The notes: a model not told the origin generated them from the sequence alone. Counted from the first letter of the stretch, positions 35,086 to 46,307 are shown. The stretch is 64,000 bases of DNA from Diospyros lotus (GCF_014633365.1 NC_068341.1:2666001-2730000), one strand, 5' to 3'. A program made the numbers and translations.

Positions 35086-36233
35086 GGTGGTGTTCTTTTT
35101 GTATTTTAATTTTGAGTTTTAAATTTAATTTAAATTTTATATTTTAAGTGTCTGTTTTGAGATTTTCGAAAACGTATTAATTTTGTCATTTTGAAAAATT
35201 GTTTCTTAAAACAGAAAACTAGAAAACGTGTTTGCCTTGAAATCTTGTAAAATGCTATTTTATGATATTTTATTTAAAAATTTTGATTTAAAATAAATTG
35301 TAAATAGTTAATTAATAAATTATAAATTTGATTTATAAATTTAAAAAATGAAATAAAAAATTAAATTTAGTATTTAAATACAGAAGGAAGTAAAATGAAA
35401 AATTAGGAACCAGAATAAATTTAAATTTAGTATTAAAATAAAAAATTAAAATAGAAAAGGACAAAACACAGAAGATAAGAAGCCAAAAGAAAGATGAAGA
35501 TCGGTGAAAGAGAGGCCACGATTTGAACAGTAGCGATGGCTGGGGTTGTCGGTCGACGGTGGTAGGCAATGGCTGGGGATATCAGGTGACGGCGATGGGT
35601 GGTGGGCTATGGCAGGCGCGATGGTTGGCCTTTAGGCAGTTGAACAGAGGGGAGGCGATGATGTTGGACATGATGCAAGGGGACCGATGGGGGGCGGTCG
35701 ATGACGGATGCAATTAATGTGGTGGTTGCGGTGGTAGTGGCGGATACGATCGACGACAGTGGTAGAAACAGTGTTGTGTTTTCGCGTTTGCGATTTTAGG
35801 TGTTTTGGAGAAAACTCATAGAAGATATGAGAGAGAGAAAAGATATGGGGTTTGCAAGATTTGGGGGGAGGGAGGTGGTCGATGGCGGCTTTCGACGGTG
35901 GAAGGTGAGGTCGACGGTGGCTCATGGCAGCGACGGAAATGTCGGGCACAATGTTTGGCCGAGGCTTGAGAGAGAAAATATGAGAAAGCGATAGAGAGAT
36001 AGAAGAGATGTGAGATTGGAGGCTAGAGGGTAAGGGGGCGCTGTGTGTATGTTCCGTGTTTTGGTGTTTTGTGTGTGTTTTCTCAAAAAATGAATGTTGT
36101 TTTGGGTTTTCTTTACAAATTTTTTCTTTGTTTTCAAAATTGTGTTTTTGAAAATAGAAAAGAGAACACATTTTCAATATTTTAAAAAACTGAAAACTCA
36201 AAACGAGTTGAAAACAGTAAAGAGAACATGCCC
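35086..36233. mobile_element. PIF/Harbinger-like non-autonomous DNA transposon
   Basis: Inserted at TAA with a 3-bp TAA duplication (35083-35085 and 36234-36236). The empty site is seen in copy 2 at about 41586. The ends are GGTGGTGTTCTTTTT and, read inward, GGGCATGTTCTCTTT, matching the GG-NNN-TGTT type of Harbinger termini. Both ends continue as imperfect AT-rich inverted arms. The middle (35500-36050) is GC-richer with GACGGTGG-type repeats and is open on both strands. The 189-codon minus-strand frame there is biased to Ser, Pro and His and shows no domain. It may be captured host sequence. Confidence 0.72.
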
Positions 36234-36731
36234 TAATTTTCTGAACAATTCTTATTACTGTGACATTAAAGGCAAGTTGTTAGTGCAAAGGCCGTTTTCA
36301 TAACTAACAGAAAAACTAGCTGCTCAATGACTTCTTTGCAAGTAGGGGTGTCCATATAATCGATTTAATCAAATCAAATTGATCGATTCCATTAGTTTGA
36401 TTCGATTATCTATTGTTGGTGATTTGGGTTCGATTACCATTTTTCAAATAATTTGGGTAGTCAGTTCGATTCAGGTAATTAGACAAAAATCATTGCAAAA
36501 TCGAACCGACCGACCCGAGACTGCGCCACCCCCTAGCCCCCCTTACTACCCAAACCCAAGTCTATTCATTTCTTTTTTTTTTTCTTACACACTCAATAGC
36601 CCGAGACCGCCTCACCCTCTCATCCATTGTCGAAGCATCGAATCCTAGCCCTAGGTCACCGATCCACCTTCACCTTGTCATAGTTGTCGACTTCTCCCCT
36701 ACCCAACACCCAGCCCTCCTACACCCAATAG

Positions 36732-36976
36732 TGTAATACCCAAGAGCCTAGAAAAAAGTAGTATATATCAAGGATAAGTAAGGAATAAAACAACACTAGC
36801 TGGATACTTTTTGTGCTGAATGTAAGTAAAGAACTCTCGAGTTAAGCGTGCTTGAGCTAAGGAAGCTTAAGGATGGGTGACCCCTGGAAGTTCACGTATG
36901 CCTATCAGGATAAGTTGTTCCGGTTCTTCTATCACTCGATATATACTATCATTTTATGGACTCTTGGCATATTACA
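36732..36976 (+). mobile_element. Solo LTR of a Cassandra TRIM element
   Basis: 245 bp with perfectly inverted ends TGTAAT...ATTACA and near-identical 5-bp flanks AATAG/AAGAG. At 36831-36898 it carries a 5S rRNA-derived block: GTTAAGCGTGCTTG matches the 5S A-box region and GGATGGGTGACC the C-box region, in the usual order and spacing. LTRs with embedded 5S rRNA sequence are diagnostic of Cassandra terminal-repeat retrotransposons in miniature. Only one LTR is present. Confidence 0.9.
36831..36898 (+). promoter_or_regulatory. 5S rRNA-like internal Pol III promoter in the Cassandra LTR
   Basis: Resembles the 3' two thirds of plant 5S rRNA, including the internal control region (A box, intermediate element, C box). 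The 5' part (36790-36830) is only weakly similar. It has point differences from 5S rRNA, such as CTTGAGCT for CTTGGGCG. It is not a functional 5S rRNA gene. Confidence 0.8.
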
Positions 36977-37601
36977 AAGAGCCAAAGGGTCACCCCCCAC
37001 CCTTCGAAGCATTGAACCCTAGGTCACCAACTAACCCTGATGTGGTCACTAATCAAGACCCAGCCAAGGCCGAACCGACCAAACCAGAACAATAACATCG
37101 AAACAATAGCAAATAGTATATTAATACATCATATGTTTTAGGATTCTACTTGATTTATGATTTTACTTCATGTTTCTACTTAATTTAGGATTCTACTTCA
37201 TATTTGATTATGGCTATATTTTTATTAGGATTCAGTTGAATTTTAATTAGGATTTATTTCTATTAGGATTCTAGTTGACTTTTACTTAGGTTTTATTTTT
37301 AGGATTCTAGTTAGATAATTTTATTCTAGTTGGATTTTAGTTACAAATATTATATGGATTTGGATTAGCCAAACACTATAAATATGCCTAAAATCTAGAG
37401 TTTGTAATCAAGTTTTTTCAATACAAATTTCACCAACCTATTTGGGTTTTCTTAACAAAAAGTTTTGTTTTTGCGTCTTCTTGAAAGTCAAGTTTAGGCC
37501 ATTAAAGTTTGTTCTTTCAAGAGTTTATTTTGATGTATTTTTTTCACACACGTGCTATATGCTGCGTCAGGTGGTATCAGAGCAGTTCATCAACCAATCA
37601 G

Positions 37602-37670
37602 ATGGCCAATCTTGAAAGTAACGGCAGCAACCAGTCTCATGACAGTGATCATGGGCTGCCCGCGATTTAG
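37602..37670 (+). pseudogene. gag N-terminal remnant
   Basis: Shortly after the primer site an ATG opens a 22-codon frame (MANLESNGSNQ...) ended by TAG at 37668-37670. It resembles the start of Ty3/gypsy gag proteins. Downstream to about 37980 the sequence still looks like an acidic, Asn/Gln-rich gag N-terminus in shifted frames with stops. The rest of gag, including the capsid fold and zinc knuckle, is deleted. Confidence 0.55.
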
Positions 37671-37948
37671 AGAGCAATCGAAAACAATGAAAAATAACTC
37701 ATACAATGCAACAATAATTAGAGCAAATCCACAACCAGTTGGGCTTTTTACAATGAGTTAATGATAACTGGAATCGAACTAATGGCGTGAATCAAGTCGG
37801 CTACGTTAAACTAGGAAGACTAGTCATTAATCATGTCCTCATTAATCCTAGAAGACCAATAATGGATGATAACGATGATCTTGGTCGTATGATAGCCAAC
37901 CCTAGTGGTAAAGGGGTTAGGAGAAATGCGCAACAACACAACCATTAG

Positions 37949-38599
37949 GGAAACAATGGGTATAAACTAAAGAATGGCTTTTCGGTGAGTTTGGAGCTTG
38001 ATCTTGAACATTATATTGTCCCAGCAACCTCAACGTTTGCAAACTTAGGTTTGGTTTATGCTACTAACATGACAGAAACTCTAAGGTTATTGACTCATAC
38101 TAGGGTATTTTACAATCCTGAGGGCTTAGGCATTGCTTCACAATCCAATGATGGTGGTGTTTCTTCTTATCAGCTTGCGACTGTAAAAGAGATGGAGGCC
38201 ATGGTAGCAGATTCTTCTACAGTTTATTCAGGCTCTAGCATGGTTGAATTGAAGGCAATAGGAACATATTCACCTTTGCAATTGCAAAAGCAAGATGGTC
38301 ACAAGGGTCTCTTTGTGGATAAGGGTGTTGGATCTCCCAGGCTAGTTAACTCGGGTAGTGTAACTACTTTTGGTATTAATCTAAAATTAGATTCCGAAAC
38401 TAAGAATGTTGTAGTAGCTGCTGCTATAACTGATCAAGTGCTTAAACCAAAAGATGATTCAAGTATCAATATTTTAAGTGATGGAAAGACTACTGTAAGT
38501 CATGGAATAAGCCTCTACTCGAAACAGTTGCAAAAGAATGCTTCTCCAGGCAAGAAAAATTTATGGATGAATTCGAAGCTGTTGAGGAGTCAAAATTAA
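37949..38599 (+). CDS. Unrecognised open segment in the deleted Ty3/gypsy element
   Basis: The frame is open from 37949 (after TAG) to TAA at 38597-38599, without an ATG near its start. The first ~11 codons (GNNGYKLKNGF) look like gag; the following ~200 residues, from about 37985, match the C-terminal two thirds of the frame at 62107-63168. Shared landmarks are TSTFAN, NMTET.RLLTHT, GGVSS, QKQDGH.GLFVD and SSINILSDG. I recognise no domain, no metal or nucleotide motif, and no membrane segment. In the second element the same segment directly follows the protease and takes the place of reverse transcriptase. It may be linker sequence or captured host sequence. An about 21-residue stretch after VNSG is absent in the other copy. 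Confidence 0.5.
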   Translation, partial: GNNGYKLKNGFSVSLELDLEHYIVPATSTFANLGLVYATNMTETLRLLTHTRVFYNPEGLGIASQSNDGGVSSYQLATVKEMEAMVADSSTVYSGSSMVELKAIGTYSPLQLQKQDGHKGLFVDKGVGSPRLVNSGSVTTFGINLKLDSETKNVVVAAAITDQVLKPKDDSSINILSDGKTTVSHGISLYSKQLQKNASPGKKNLWMNSKLLRSQN

Positions 38600-39152
38600 G
38601 AAAGTTGATGAAAGGAGAAAGACTTGTGATAAGACCTACCAGATTGGAGAAGCCTTCAAGATAGAATTTTCAACGTCCTCAATCTAATAGTAATAATACA
38701 ATAGAAGTAGAGGACAACAAACATAGGGATGGTTGGACCCATGCCAAAGAAGATAAGGCTAAGAGGGGAAGGAATATCTTTACTCGTGTTCCTTAGCAAA
38801 AAAGTTCAAACGGTTCATGAAGATGTCAAACAAAAGTTGCACAAATAAGAAATACAAAACAATAGCTGACAAGCATAGGAAACACAAGGTATTGAGGCTG
38901 GAGATGAAGTCATGATATTCTTAAAGAAGAAATGGATTTAAGCAGGAAAGCAAAATAAACTCAAGCCAGAGAAGTATGGTCCTTACAAGATTACAAAGAA
39001 AATCAATTATAATGCTTATGTTGTGGATTTGCCTAATCATATGGGTATTTCTAAACTTCAATGTAGCTAATCTTTCTTTGTACTTACTAGACGTGGATTT
39101 GTCCTACCCGGATCAAAATTTGAGGTCGAATTTTTTCTCAAGTAAAGGTGAA
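38600..39152 (+). pseudogene. Decayed integrase C-terminal tail
   Basis: Broken by several stops and frameshifts, but matches the better-preserved frame at 61597-62070: RPQSN, DGWT, the RKHK region, [18 protein letters not shown]. The last codons, VKVND.V, run into the 3' LTR. The equivalent part of intact plant Ty3/gypsy integrases lies just before the 3' LTR. Confidence 0.65.
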
Positions 39153-41344
39153 TGATACGGTCACCGATTAAGACACAGCCTAAGGCCGACCCGACCAAAC
39201 CGGAACAGTAGTGCTGAAATAGTAGCAAACAATATTTTAATATTCATATATTTTCGGATTTTACTTCATATTTCTACTTGATTTAGGATTTTATTTTATG
39301 TTTGATTAGAGTTATATTTTTATTAGGATTATACTTGAATTTTACTTAGAATTTATTTCTATTAGGATTTTAGTTAACTTTTACTTAGGTTTATTTTTAG
39401 GATTCTAGTTAGATAATTTTATTCTAGTTGGATTTTAATTACAAATATTAAATGAATTTGGATTAGTCAAACATTATAAATATGCCTAGAATCTAGAGTT
39501 TGTAATCAAATTTTCTCAATATAAATTTCAGCAATCTATTTGGATTTTCTTAGCAAAACAGTTTTATTTTTGCGTCTTCTTAAAAGTCAAGATTTGGCCA
39601 TTGAAGTTTGTTTTTTCAATGATTTATTTTGGTATATTTTTTTTTTACATACGCACTACACACTGCGTCAAACCTCACCTTGCCGTTGGAGCTGAACACC
39701 TTCGCCATCAGTTTCTCCCCCACCCAACACCTAGCCCCTACACTAGATGGAGTAGTCACCAGAAGGCGACAACAAACCTTAATCTATTTCACCCTCACCT
39801 CACCACTAATGATCTAGTTGGTTTGTCGTCAACGATTTGAGAAGGTAAGTATATATGTTTTCTACTATCTAGTTATTTATGTTTTCAACTATTGTTTATG
39901 TTCGTTTGCATTTTTATCTTAAACTCACATCTCCCATCACTTGTTTGATTTGATCAAAATATCTAAAGTTTGTTCACGTTCTTCAACAAGGGAGGCAATT
40001 GCAATGAGCAGCATGGGCTTCCAATTCCAGCACTATATCTTGGAATTGTTGTGGTCTAATTAAATTATTGGTGTAGATTCTTGTTTTAAACATGCAGACC
40101 TCTTTTATGTTTGTATTGCTTATTTGCTTTATGTTTAACTATGAGTGAATACCTAATGGTAGTTTTTTTGGTGATCCTAAGGCTTATGACTACAAGAATT
40201 GCATGATTTTGGTCTTTTTTGGGTTTTTGCAATTATGATTTTGGTCTTTTGTTGGGTTGGCTTTTCTAGAAACCTAGTTTACTTCACTTGTGTAATTTCA
40301 AAAAACAAGAGATGAAGTCAAACTCATTGCCTATGGTTAAGCAAAATGGAGTAGACATTTGGAGATAGACGAGGGATGTAATTAGGAAAAATAAGAGGAG
40401 ATGGAAATAGATATAGCATGGACATAAAACAATGAAATGGAGACTTCTTATCCTATTCATGCTGCATTATTTTTGGACGTTAGTTCCATATACTTGCTTC
40501 ACTTCTCATAAGCTATCTCTTCCAAAGAGACAACTCATTCCTGAAAATTTACTATTTTAGCTACATGTGCAAATGCCCAACTCCCTTCCTCTAGAAATTT
40601 AGCCTTTAGTGACTCATTATTCCAATTCATCTCGCATATCACTCTGCAAGGATTGAAATTACACAAGCCAGTTGAGCTGCTAAAAGCCCATATGATATAA
40701 TTTCATATCTACTCCTAGATTGAAGGTATTTCTATCCTTTTTATAATAAATGGAAGCATGAATAGTATATGAGATCTAATTTTTTGTTTATTAGTTATGG
40801 TATTTTTTAGTTTCCTCCATCTTTGATACTTGGAAGATGTGTGCCCTAGGTTTCTTATTGAAAATATGTTAAAATTATAATATTAGTTTTGAGCTTAGAA
40901 AGGGTGGTGATGGAGTAATTGTTTCTCTTTAGTAGACGTGTAATTAGCTTCGACAGAGCATATGCTCTTACTCTTGTTGTAATTGGTTAAATCGGTTTGT
41001 AAAATATGTGTCAGTTAAATCAGTTTTTTTATTTATATTCGGTTCAATTTTTGGGCTATGTTTTTAATTTGATTAGTTCAAAGTCTAAATCGGTTAGCTC
41101 GGTTTCAATTATTTCAATTTGGTTCGATTATATTCTTAAGTTCACTTCGATTCAAGTTAGTTAAAATCGAATGATTCAATTCGATTATAACCGAATGCTC
41201 ACCTTTATTTGCAAGTACTCCATGCCCCTGTCATTGTCAAACTTTTATTCAGTAGCAACACACCAGTTATTAAATCTAAAATATTATTTGGATATTTTAA
41301 TTATAATTTTTTTATAATATTTATATATTAAGTTTTTTTTTTGA

Positions 41345-41807
41345 GTTTGAGAAATTTGATAATCATATTACTTCAATTTATTTATAGTGAAAGTGTTTAT
41401 CTCTCTATAGTAGATCACTACTATGACATTTTATATTAATAGATATATATATATAAATTTTAAACTTAAATATCTAAATGCCATTTTAAATTGCCTTTCT
41501 TCTATCCAGCTAACCTATTAACGAGGCAGCGAGTTTGAGAAAATTTGTCTTTTTAAGTACTTTGGGGTGGCAGAAAGTAAACCTAATTTTCTGAACTGTC
41601 CGTATTACGGTGACATTAAAGACAAGTCGTCAGTACAATGGCCATTGTCATCACTGACAGATAGACTAGCTGCTCAATGACTTCTTTGCCAGTACTCCCC
41701 TGCCCCTGCCAAACTCTTCTAGTTCAGTAGCAACACGCCGGTTATTAAATCTAAAATGTCATTTGGTTATTTTAATTATAATTTCTTTATGATATTTATA
41801 TATTAAC
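41345..41807 (+). repeat. Tandem duplication copy 2 (uninterrupted)
   Basis: About 465 bp matching the joined segments of copy 1. It keeps the pre-insertion sequence for both transposons: AAACCTAATTTTCTG without the Harbinger-like element, and TTTGCCAGTACTCC without the hAT element. Noncoding. Confidence 0.85.
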
Positions 41808-42255
41808 GTGTTAATGTGAACGGGTGAAATCGCACTTAATTTTGATATTTATGATAATATTTAACATTAATGATTTAATTTTTTTATAAATAAAAATTTC
41901 ATTAAATAAAAAATCTCAAAAGCATCTATATCTTAATATTAGAGTATACACTGAGCATCACGACAAAAGACTAAATAAACTAACAAAGAAAATCTTCTAA
42001 ACAAAAAAGCAAGAAAAAACAAATTATACAACTATGTACGAAAGTAAAAAACGTCTTCAAAATAACTTAAAAGAGTAGACTAAACTCTGTACTTGTCAAT
42101 ACATAATGATCAATCCTAAGCATTAAAATAGTACATTTGTGTGAACATTGACATTTGTTAATAATGATCAAATATTAATTTATGTAATTTATTAACTAAT
42201 GATTATTCACAATAAAATAAATAATTATCAACGAGTATTTGATTATTAATTAATA

Positions 42256-42410
42256 CCGAGTGTCTTGGGATGATCGGCCTAGTATTCGTGCCTTCGATTA
42301 CGTCAAAAGAGATAAATTACAAATTAGACCTTTAATCCTTATATAAAACAAAGATTAAATTCATAACTTATCAAATTAACATTAATATATTATTCATTCG
42401 ACTATTGAAA
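42256..42410 (+). repeat. Dispersed repeat, copy 1 (pair with 51776-51930)
   Basis: Both copies share GGGATGATCG, then a CC-rich stretch, TTCGTG-C-TCGATTAC, and then an A-rich block ending in TTAACA..AA.ATA.TA.TCATTC.AC. Similarity is clear but imperfect. The class of element is unknown. Confidence 0.5.
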
Positions 42411-43562
42411 TTATTTTTGTTTCATAAAATCTATGATACGAGTTGCTTGTTACCAAAACAAGATATGAAAGGGCCATGTGAAAAAAAGTGCCCAGGAATA
42501 TCTTGGAAATGGAAGTTCTTAATGGTGGACAGGTAGATGCATTTAATAGGAACAAACTTTATCTTGCAGTAATAATGAACTAGAATTTTAACACTTGGCC
42601 ATGGTTAAATTTGATGAATGATTTGTTATAATTGTCTTTCCAGAATTTAAATTTTACTGTAATTAAAATATATTTATAATTAAAAATTTATCTTTATTTT
42701 TATCAAAATTTATATTTTTTATATCTCATTTTGTGATCAAAATATAAATTTATATAAATTATTTTTTATATACATTTATAAATGAGTTGTAAATTTATAA
42801 ATAGGTACTTAGCTAATACGTTGAAATTATTACAACAATATTACTATTGTAATAGTAATATTATTATAGTGATATATTTATTATAATAGGTATAAAAAAA
42901 TTAATTTAGTTAATATTATAGTTTATCAATATACGACTTTTTGTTTAATTGTTAAAAAATAAAATATTATAGATGTGCATTTTATAAACGAGTGTGGTAG
43001 AAAAATAGTCTTTAGAGCGTGAGCAATTACTTATTAGGGCTAGAGAGTAATGAGAAAATTTTGTAATATCTTTTGTGCAATGAATTATTTTCTTATAGTA
43101 GGATTGCTAATAAAAATATTGACGAGGTCAAATTATATTAAATTCTTATATTACATTTTTTTTTAACTTCTATATATATATTTATATATGATATGACTTA
43201 TGATTCGTCGGTTCAGTTTTAACTGTCAACACAATATATAATCATGATATCTTATGTTTGTTGAAGAATCAAAATAATTAAGGATGAAAGGCTCGATGAA
43301 CTTGACTTATAATTAGCCTAACCCTAATGTTTGAAGGTGGAGGTGAATCCAAATTCTCTAGAGTAAAAGTACTGCACTGGTCGACAAAAGGATGCTGAGA
43401 GATTAAACATTTATATATAGGTGAAGAAAAGATAGGGAAGATGTGAACAAAAGTCAATCATTTTCACCTTTTGTGAATTATTAATTGATATATAAAGATA
43501 CATATATGTATCTTTTAGTTTTCAAACTTCAAGAAGGTTAAACCTAGCTATTTACTCTCCCT

Positions 43563-43564
<2 letters not shown>

Positions 43565-43604
<40 letters not shown>
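43565..43604. repeat. CT/GA microsatellite
   Basis: Twenty uninterrupted CT units, the longest dinucleotide run in the window. Confidence 0.97.
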
Positions 43605-43606
<2 letters not shown>

Positions 43607-44987
43607 ATCAAATGTGACTCAAATTCCACCCATTGTTTTTGACTTCACTGGCCTCCATTGGGGCTGCTTTAAAATTCATCATTGAATACTTTTGTGGGGA
43701 TAAGGGATTAATCATCCGTTAACTGACAAATCAATGGAGGGTTTACAGGCTTGTGTCTCGCAGGAATGTTGTAGTTCTGTTCTTGTTCTTGACAAGACGT
43801 TAACTAATAGCTGTATTATTTATTTATTTTTTTAAATTATGTATATATATCTGCCTAACTTTGTCCACCACATATCCATGAAATTCCCATATTATTCCAA
43901 TTATCATTCAGTGATTTTGATAATTAATTATTGACTTATGACATCAATGATTTAGCTCAAGGATAATTGCAGGTCAATTCTGAGCACACCTTGGACTTGG
44001 TTAGAACCATCCTATCACGGTGTTAGATTAACCATCAAATTGAGCTGCTTGAATTCTGCTATGGATTGAGAAAGAAAGAAAGAAAGCTCTTCTAGTGGGC
44101 TGCTGCATGAACTCCAAATATATATTAGGTTGGAAAAGCTCCATTAATTTCTCTCTAAAATTCAGCACCAATTCAAGGGTTTGGACCCCCAACTGTAAGA
44201 GTCTTGATCCATATGCCGAAATGCCCTTTTAACTTTCTGTCCTGTTGAGGTCTTACCTACCCAGTATTTCTATTTCTTGTCCTGAAAATTATAAAGAAAA
44301 AAACAAGAAAAAAGAAAAGAAAAGAATGATTGTTCTTATAAGGTTCCATGTGAAACATGCAACAGATTTAATTAATTAGCTCGTATCAAGCCAATCAGCT
44401 AGATAGATTCATATAGCATCAACTTTCAAAATAAATAAATAAATAAATATAAAGAAGCAACAGCAACTTGACCAGTGCTGAATCCGATACTGGAATACAC
44501 TTTCTTTCCCCTCCTAAGTGTCTATTCAAAACATGCAAAAAAGAAATTAATAGGGGGCATCGACCTTAGACTAATCCGAGCCTCTTTCTAATCCTATCCC
44601 CACATGCAATTAACTTCTTCACAAAGGATAATGAGGTCTCATCATATGTACATTTCTGAGAAAATTTTTAAGTATAATTATATTTTTATAATTAATTACA
44701 AGTGCGATGATTAGTTTTTTGTTGCTCAATAATTGAGTACAATGAAGATATACTGATATATCACTCTCTAATTCTGTAACTTTGTCTATGAAGCAATATG
44801 TGAATATAATACCACTTGGTGAAGGGATATTTTACATAAGGGTAAATTTACTCTAGTATCTCCGGAGACTACCAACTTAGGGACGTGTGTGCTAGTACGT
44901 AACTGTCACGTATCTATCTCAAGAAGCATCACATGTTATCTAGATCTCTATCCCAGATTTGATTTGGATGAGCTAAACCCGATCAAC

Positions 44988-45215
44988 CGAAATTCTCTCC
45001 AATGTCTTCTTTCAAATGTTATCTTATCTCTTTTGAGTAAGATTTATATCATCTATAAATAGATGTCAATTTCTGAGGTATGAGTATCTGACTAATGAGT
45101 GACTTTTCATTTTAGATATTTTTTTCTACTGACTTGAGCGTCGAATCCTCCCGAGAAAATAAAATCCTACCCTTACAGATATTTAGTTCGATGCAGACCT
45201 TAGTGATCGATCTAA
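44988..45215 (+). repeat. LTR-like remnant (TATA plus ACTGACTTGAGCGTCG block), copy 1
   Basis: A CTATAAATAG box (near 45053) is followed about 70 bp later by CTACTGACTTGAGCGTCGAA, a block I associate with the R-U5 part of plant LTRs, then AAAATCCTACCCTT. A diverged relative lies at 50640-50838. Borders were not found. Confidence 0.4.
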
Positions 45216-46006
45216 TACCATCACCTTTATCTTAGTTTGGCATTTAGTGGGAAGGTTCATGAACATCAGTGTCATAAAAAATAGTAAGTAAAGAATAAAA
45301 TGAAAAAAAAAAGAAAAACTGTTCTTTCCACCCAAAACAACGCCGTATTAATTGCTACCTTCTCGTGTTGGAAAATGTTGTATGGTTCAAACTTCAAGTG
45401 CTTCATTTCCATCACTGACCCGTGGGCTAAGGCGGCATATATATATATATATAATATGTATGTATATGAATGTATATACGCGGGAACATCGATCAAGTGC
45501 CTTGGAGAAATCATGATGCACCATTTTCCCTGTAGTTGAAACCATTATTGATTGATGGTGATAGACCGATGAGTGTACCATATATGGTCGCCTGTCTTCC
45601 TGTCCTCCCACAATTTTCCAGCTCCAAGGTCCCCTTTAATTGGATGTGGCTCATCTAAATACCACTTGTGAACTTGCCTGCAGGACGCTTCATTGGGAAT
45701 ATTATTATCATGAAATTAATCTGGACACAGTACAGCCTGGACTGGAGTTGTTAATTACTACTTGTTAGTACCTTAGTTTTTTATTCTATTTTAATTTCCA
45801 TCTTAATCAATCTTTCTTCTTGTCATTCTTGAGATAAAAACAATGAGGGTTTTAAAAGTACCATTTGCTTTCATCAAATTAATTAATTAGGATGTTTTGA
45901 GACAGTTCTTTTGAAAATAAATTAATCTTTTGTGCAATATTTATGCTAGTCTTTGTAAAGCCGTTTTCAGAGGGGGCATTGGAGACTACTCTTATCTTCT
46001 AGACAG

Positions 46007-46062
46007 GTTTGATGACTCAGAATTTATCTTTATTGTTTGATGACTCAGAATTTATCTTTATT
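46007..46062 (+). repeat. 28-bp perfect tandem duplication
   Basis: Two identical copies of the unit starting GTTTGATGACTCAG and ending ATCTTTATT (46007-46034, 46035-46062). Confidence 0.92.
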
Positions 46063-46306
46063 ATTGCTTTTGCTTTGGGTGAATTTGAATTTAGTGAAAG
46101 CAGCAGCATACAATGAATTTCATTCTTGAAAAGGTCTTAATGTCATATCATTCTTTCTGCACGAATTAATCCAATTTCCACAGAGAGAACAATTCATGAA
46201 CATATCATTTTCCTTGGTGAATTTTACCTAGCAAAAAAAAACATGATTTTGCTTTGAAAAGATGTACACTGAGGGGGGTAGGACCTCTTGTGGTTGTGAC
46301 ATGCAA

Positions 46307-46307
<1 letters not shown>

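Larger units (their letters stand above)
37038..39670 (+). mobile_element. Internally deleted Ty3/gypsy derivative, complete with both LTRs
   Basis: The LTRs 37038-37569 and 39153-39670 both start TGAT(G/A)(T/C)GGTCAC, end TGCGTCA and carry a TATAAATA box (37377-37384, 39475-39482). A tRNA-iMet primer site TGGTATCAGAGC lies at 37572-37583. Flanks AACCC/AACCT are a near-perfect 5-bp duplication. The 1.6-kb interior keeps the gag start, an open segment of unknown nature, and a decayed integrase C-terminal tail. Protease, reverse transcriptase, RNase H and the integrase core are absent. A longer relative lies at 61133-64000. Confidence 0.9.
36343..41207. mobile_element. hAT-type transposon carrying two nested LTR elements
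   Basis: An exact 8-bp duplication TTTGCAAG flanks it (36335-36342 and 41208-41215); the empty site TTTGCCAG is at 41685-41692. The termini TAGGGGTG and, inward from the right, TAAAGGTG both fit the hAT YARNG rule. Subterminal regions are rich in ATCGAATT and CGGTT motifs. Without the Cassandra LTR and the Ty3/gypsy derivative the element is about 2 kb. No transposase was recognised, so it is non-autonomous. C-rich exon-like stretches occur at 36520-36731 and 39671-39850, the latter ending in a good splice donor (AAG|GTAAGTAT). Confidence 0.85.
34842..41330 (+). repeat. Tandem duplication copy 1, split by two transposons
   Basis: Segments 34842-35085, 36234-36342 and 41208-41330 joined together match copy 2 (about 41345-41807) along its length. 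The breaks are exactly where the PIF/Harbinger-like and hAT elements sit. The host sequence is noncoding AT-rich DNA. The copies show scattered substitutions, so the duplication is older than the one at 33241. Confidence 0.85.

Noticed and set aside
35632..36201. 189-codon minus-strand open frame
   Set aside because: Low-complexity Ser/Pro/His-rich frame inside a non-autonomous DNA transposon; kept only as a possible capture, not called as a gene.
36831..36898. 5S rRNA gene
   Set aside because: Partial and diverged, enclosed by LTR ends TGTAAT/ATTACA; it belongs to a Cassandra LTR.
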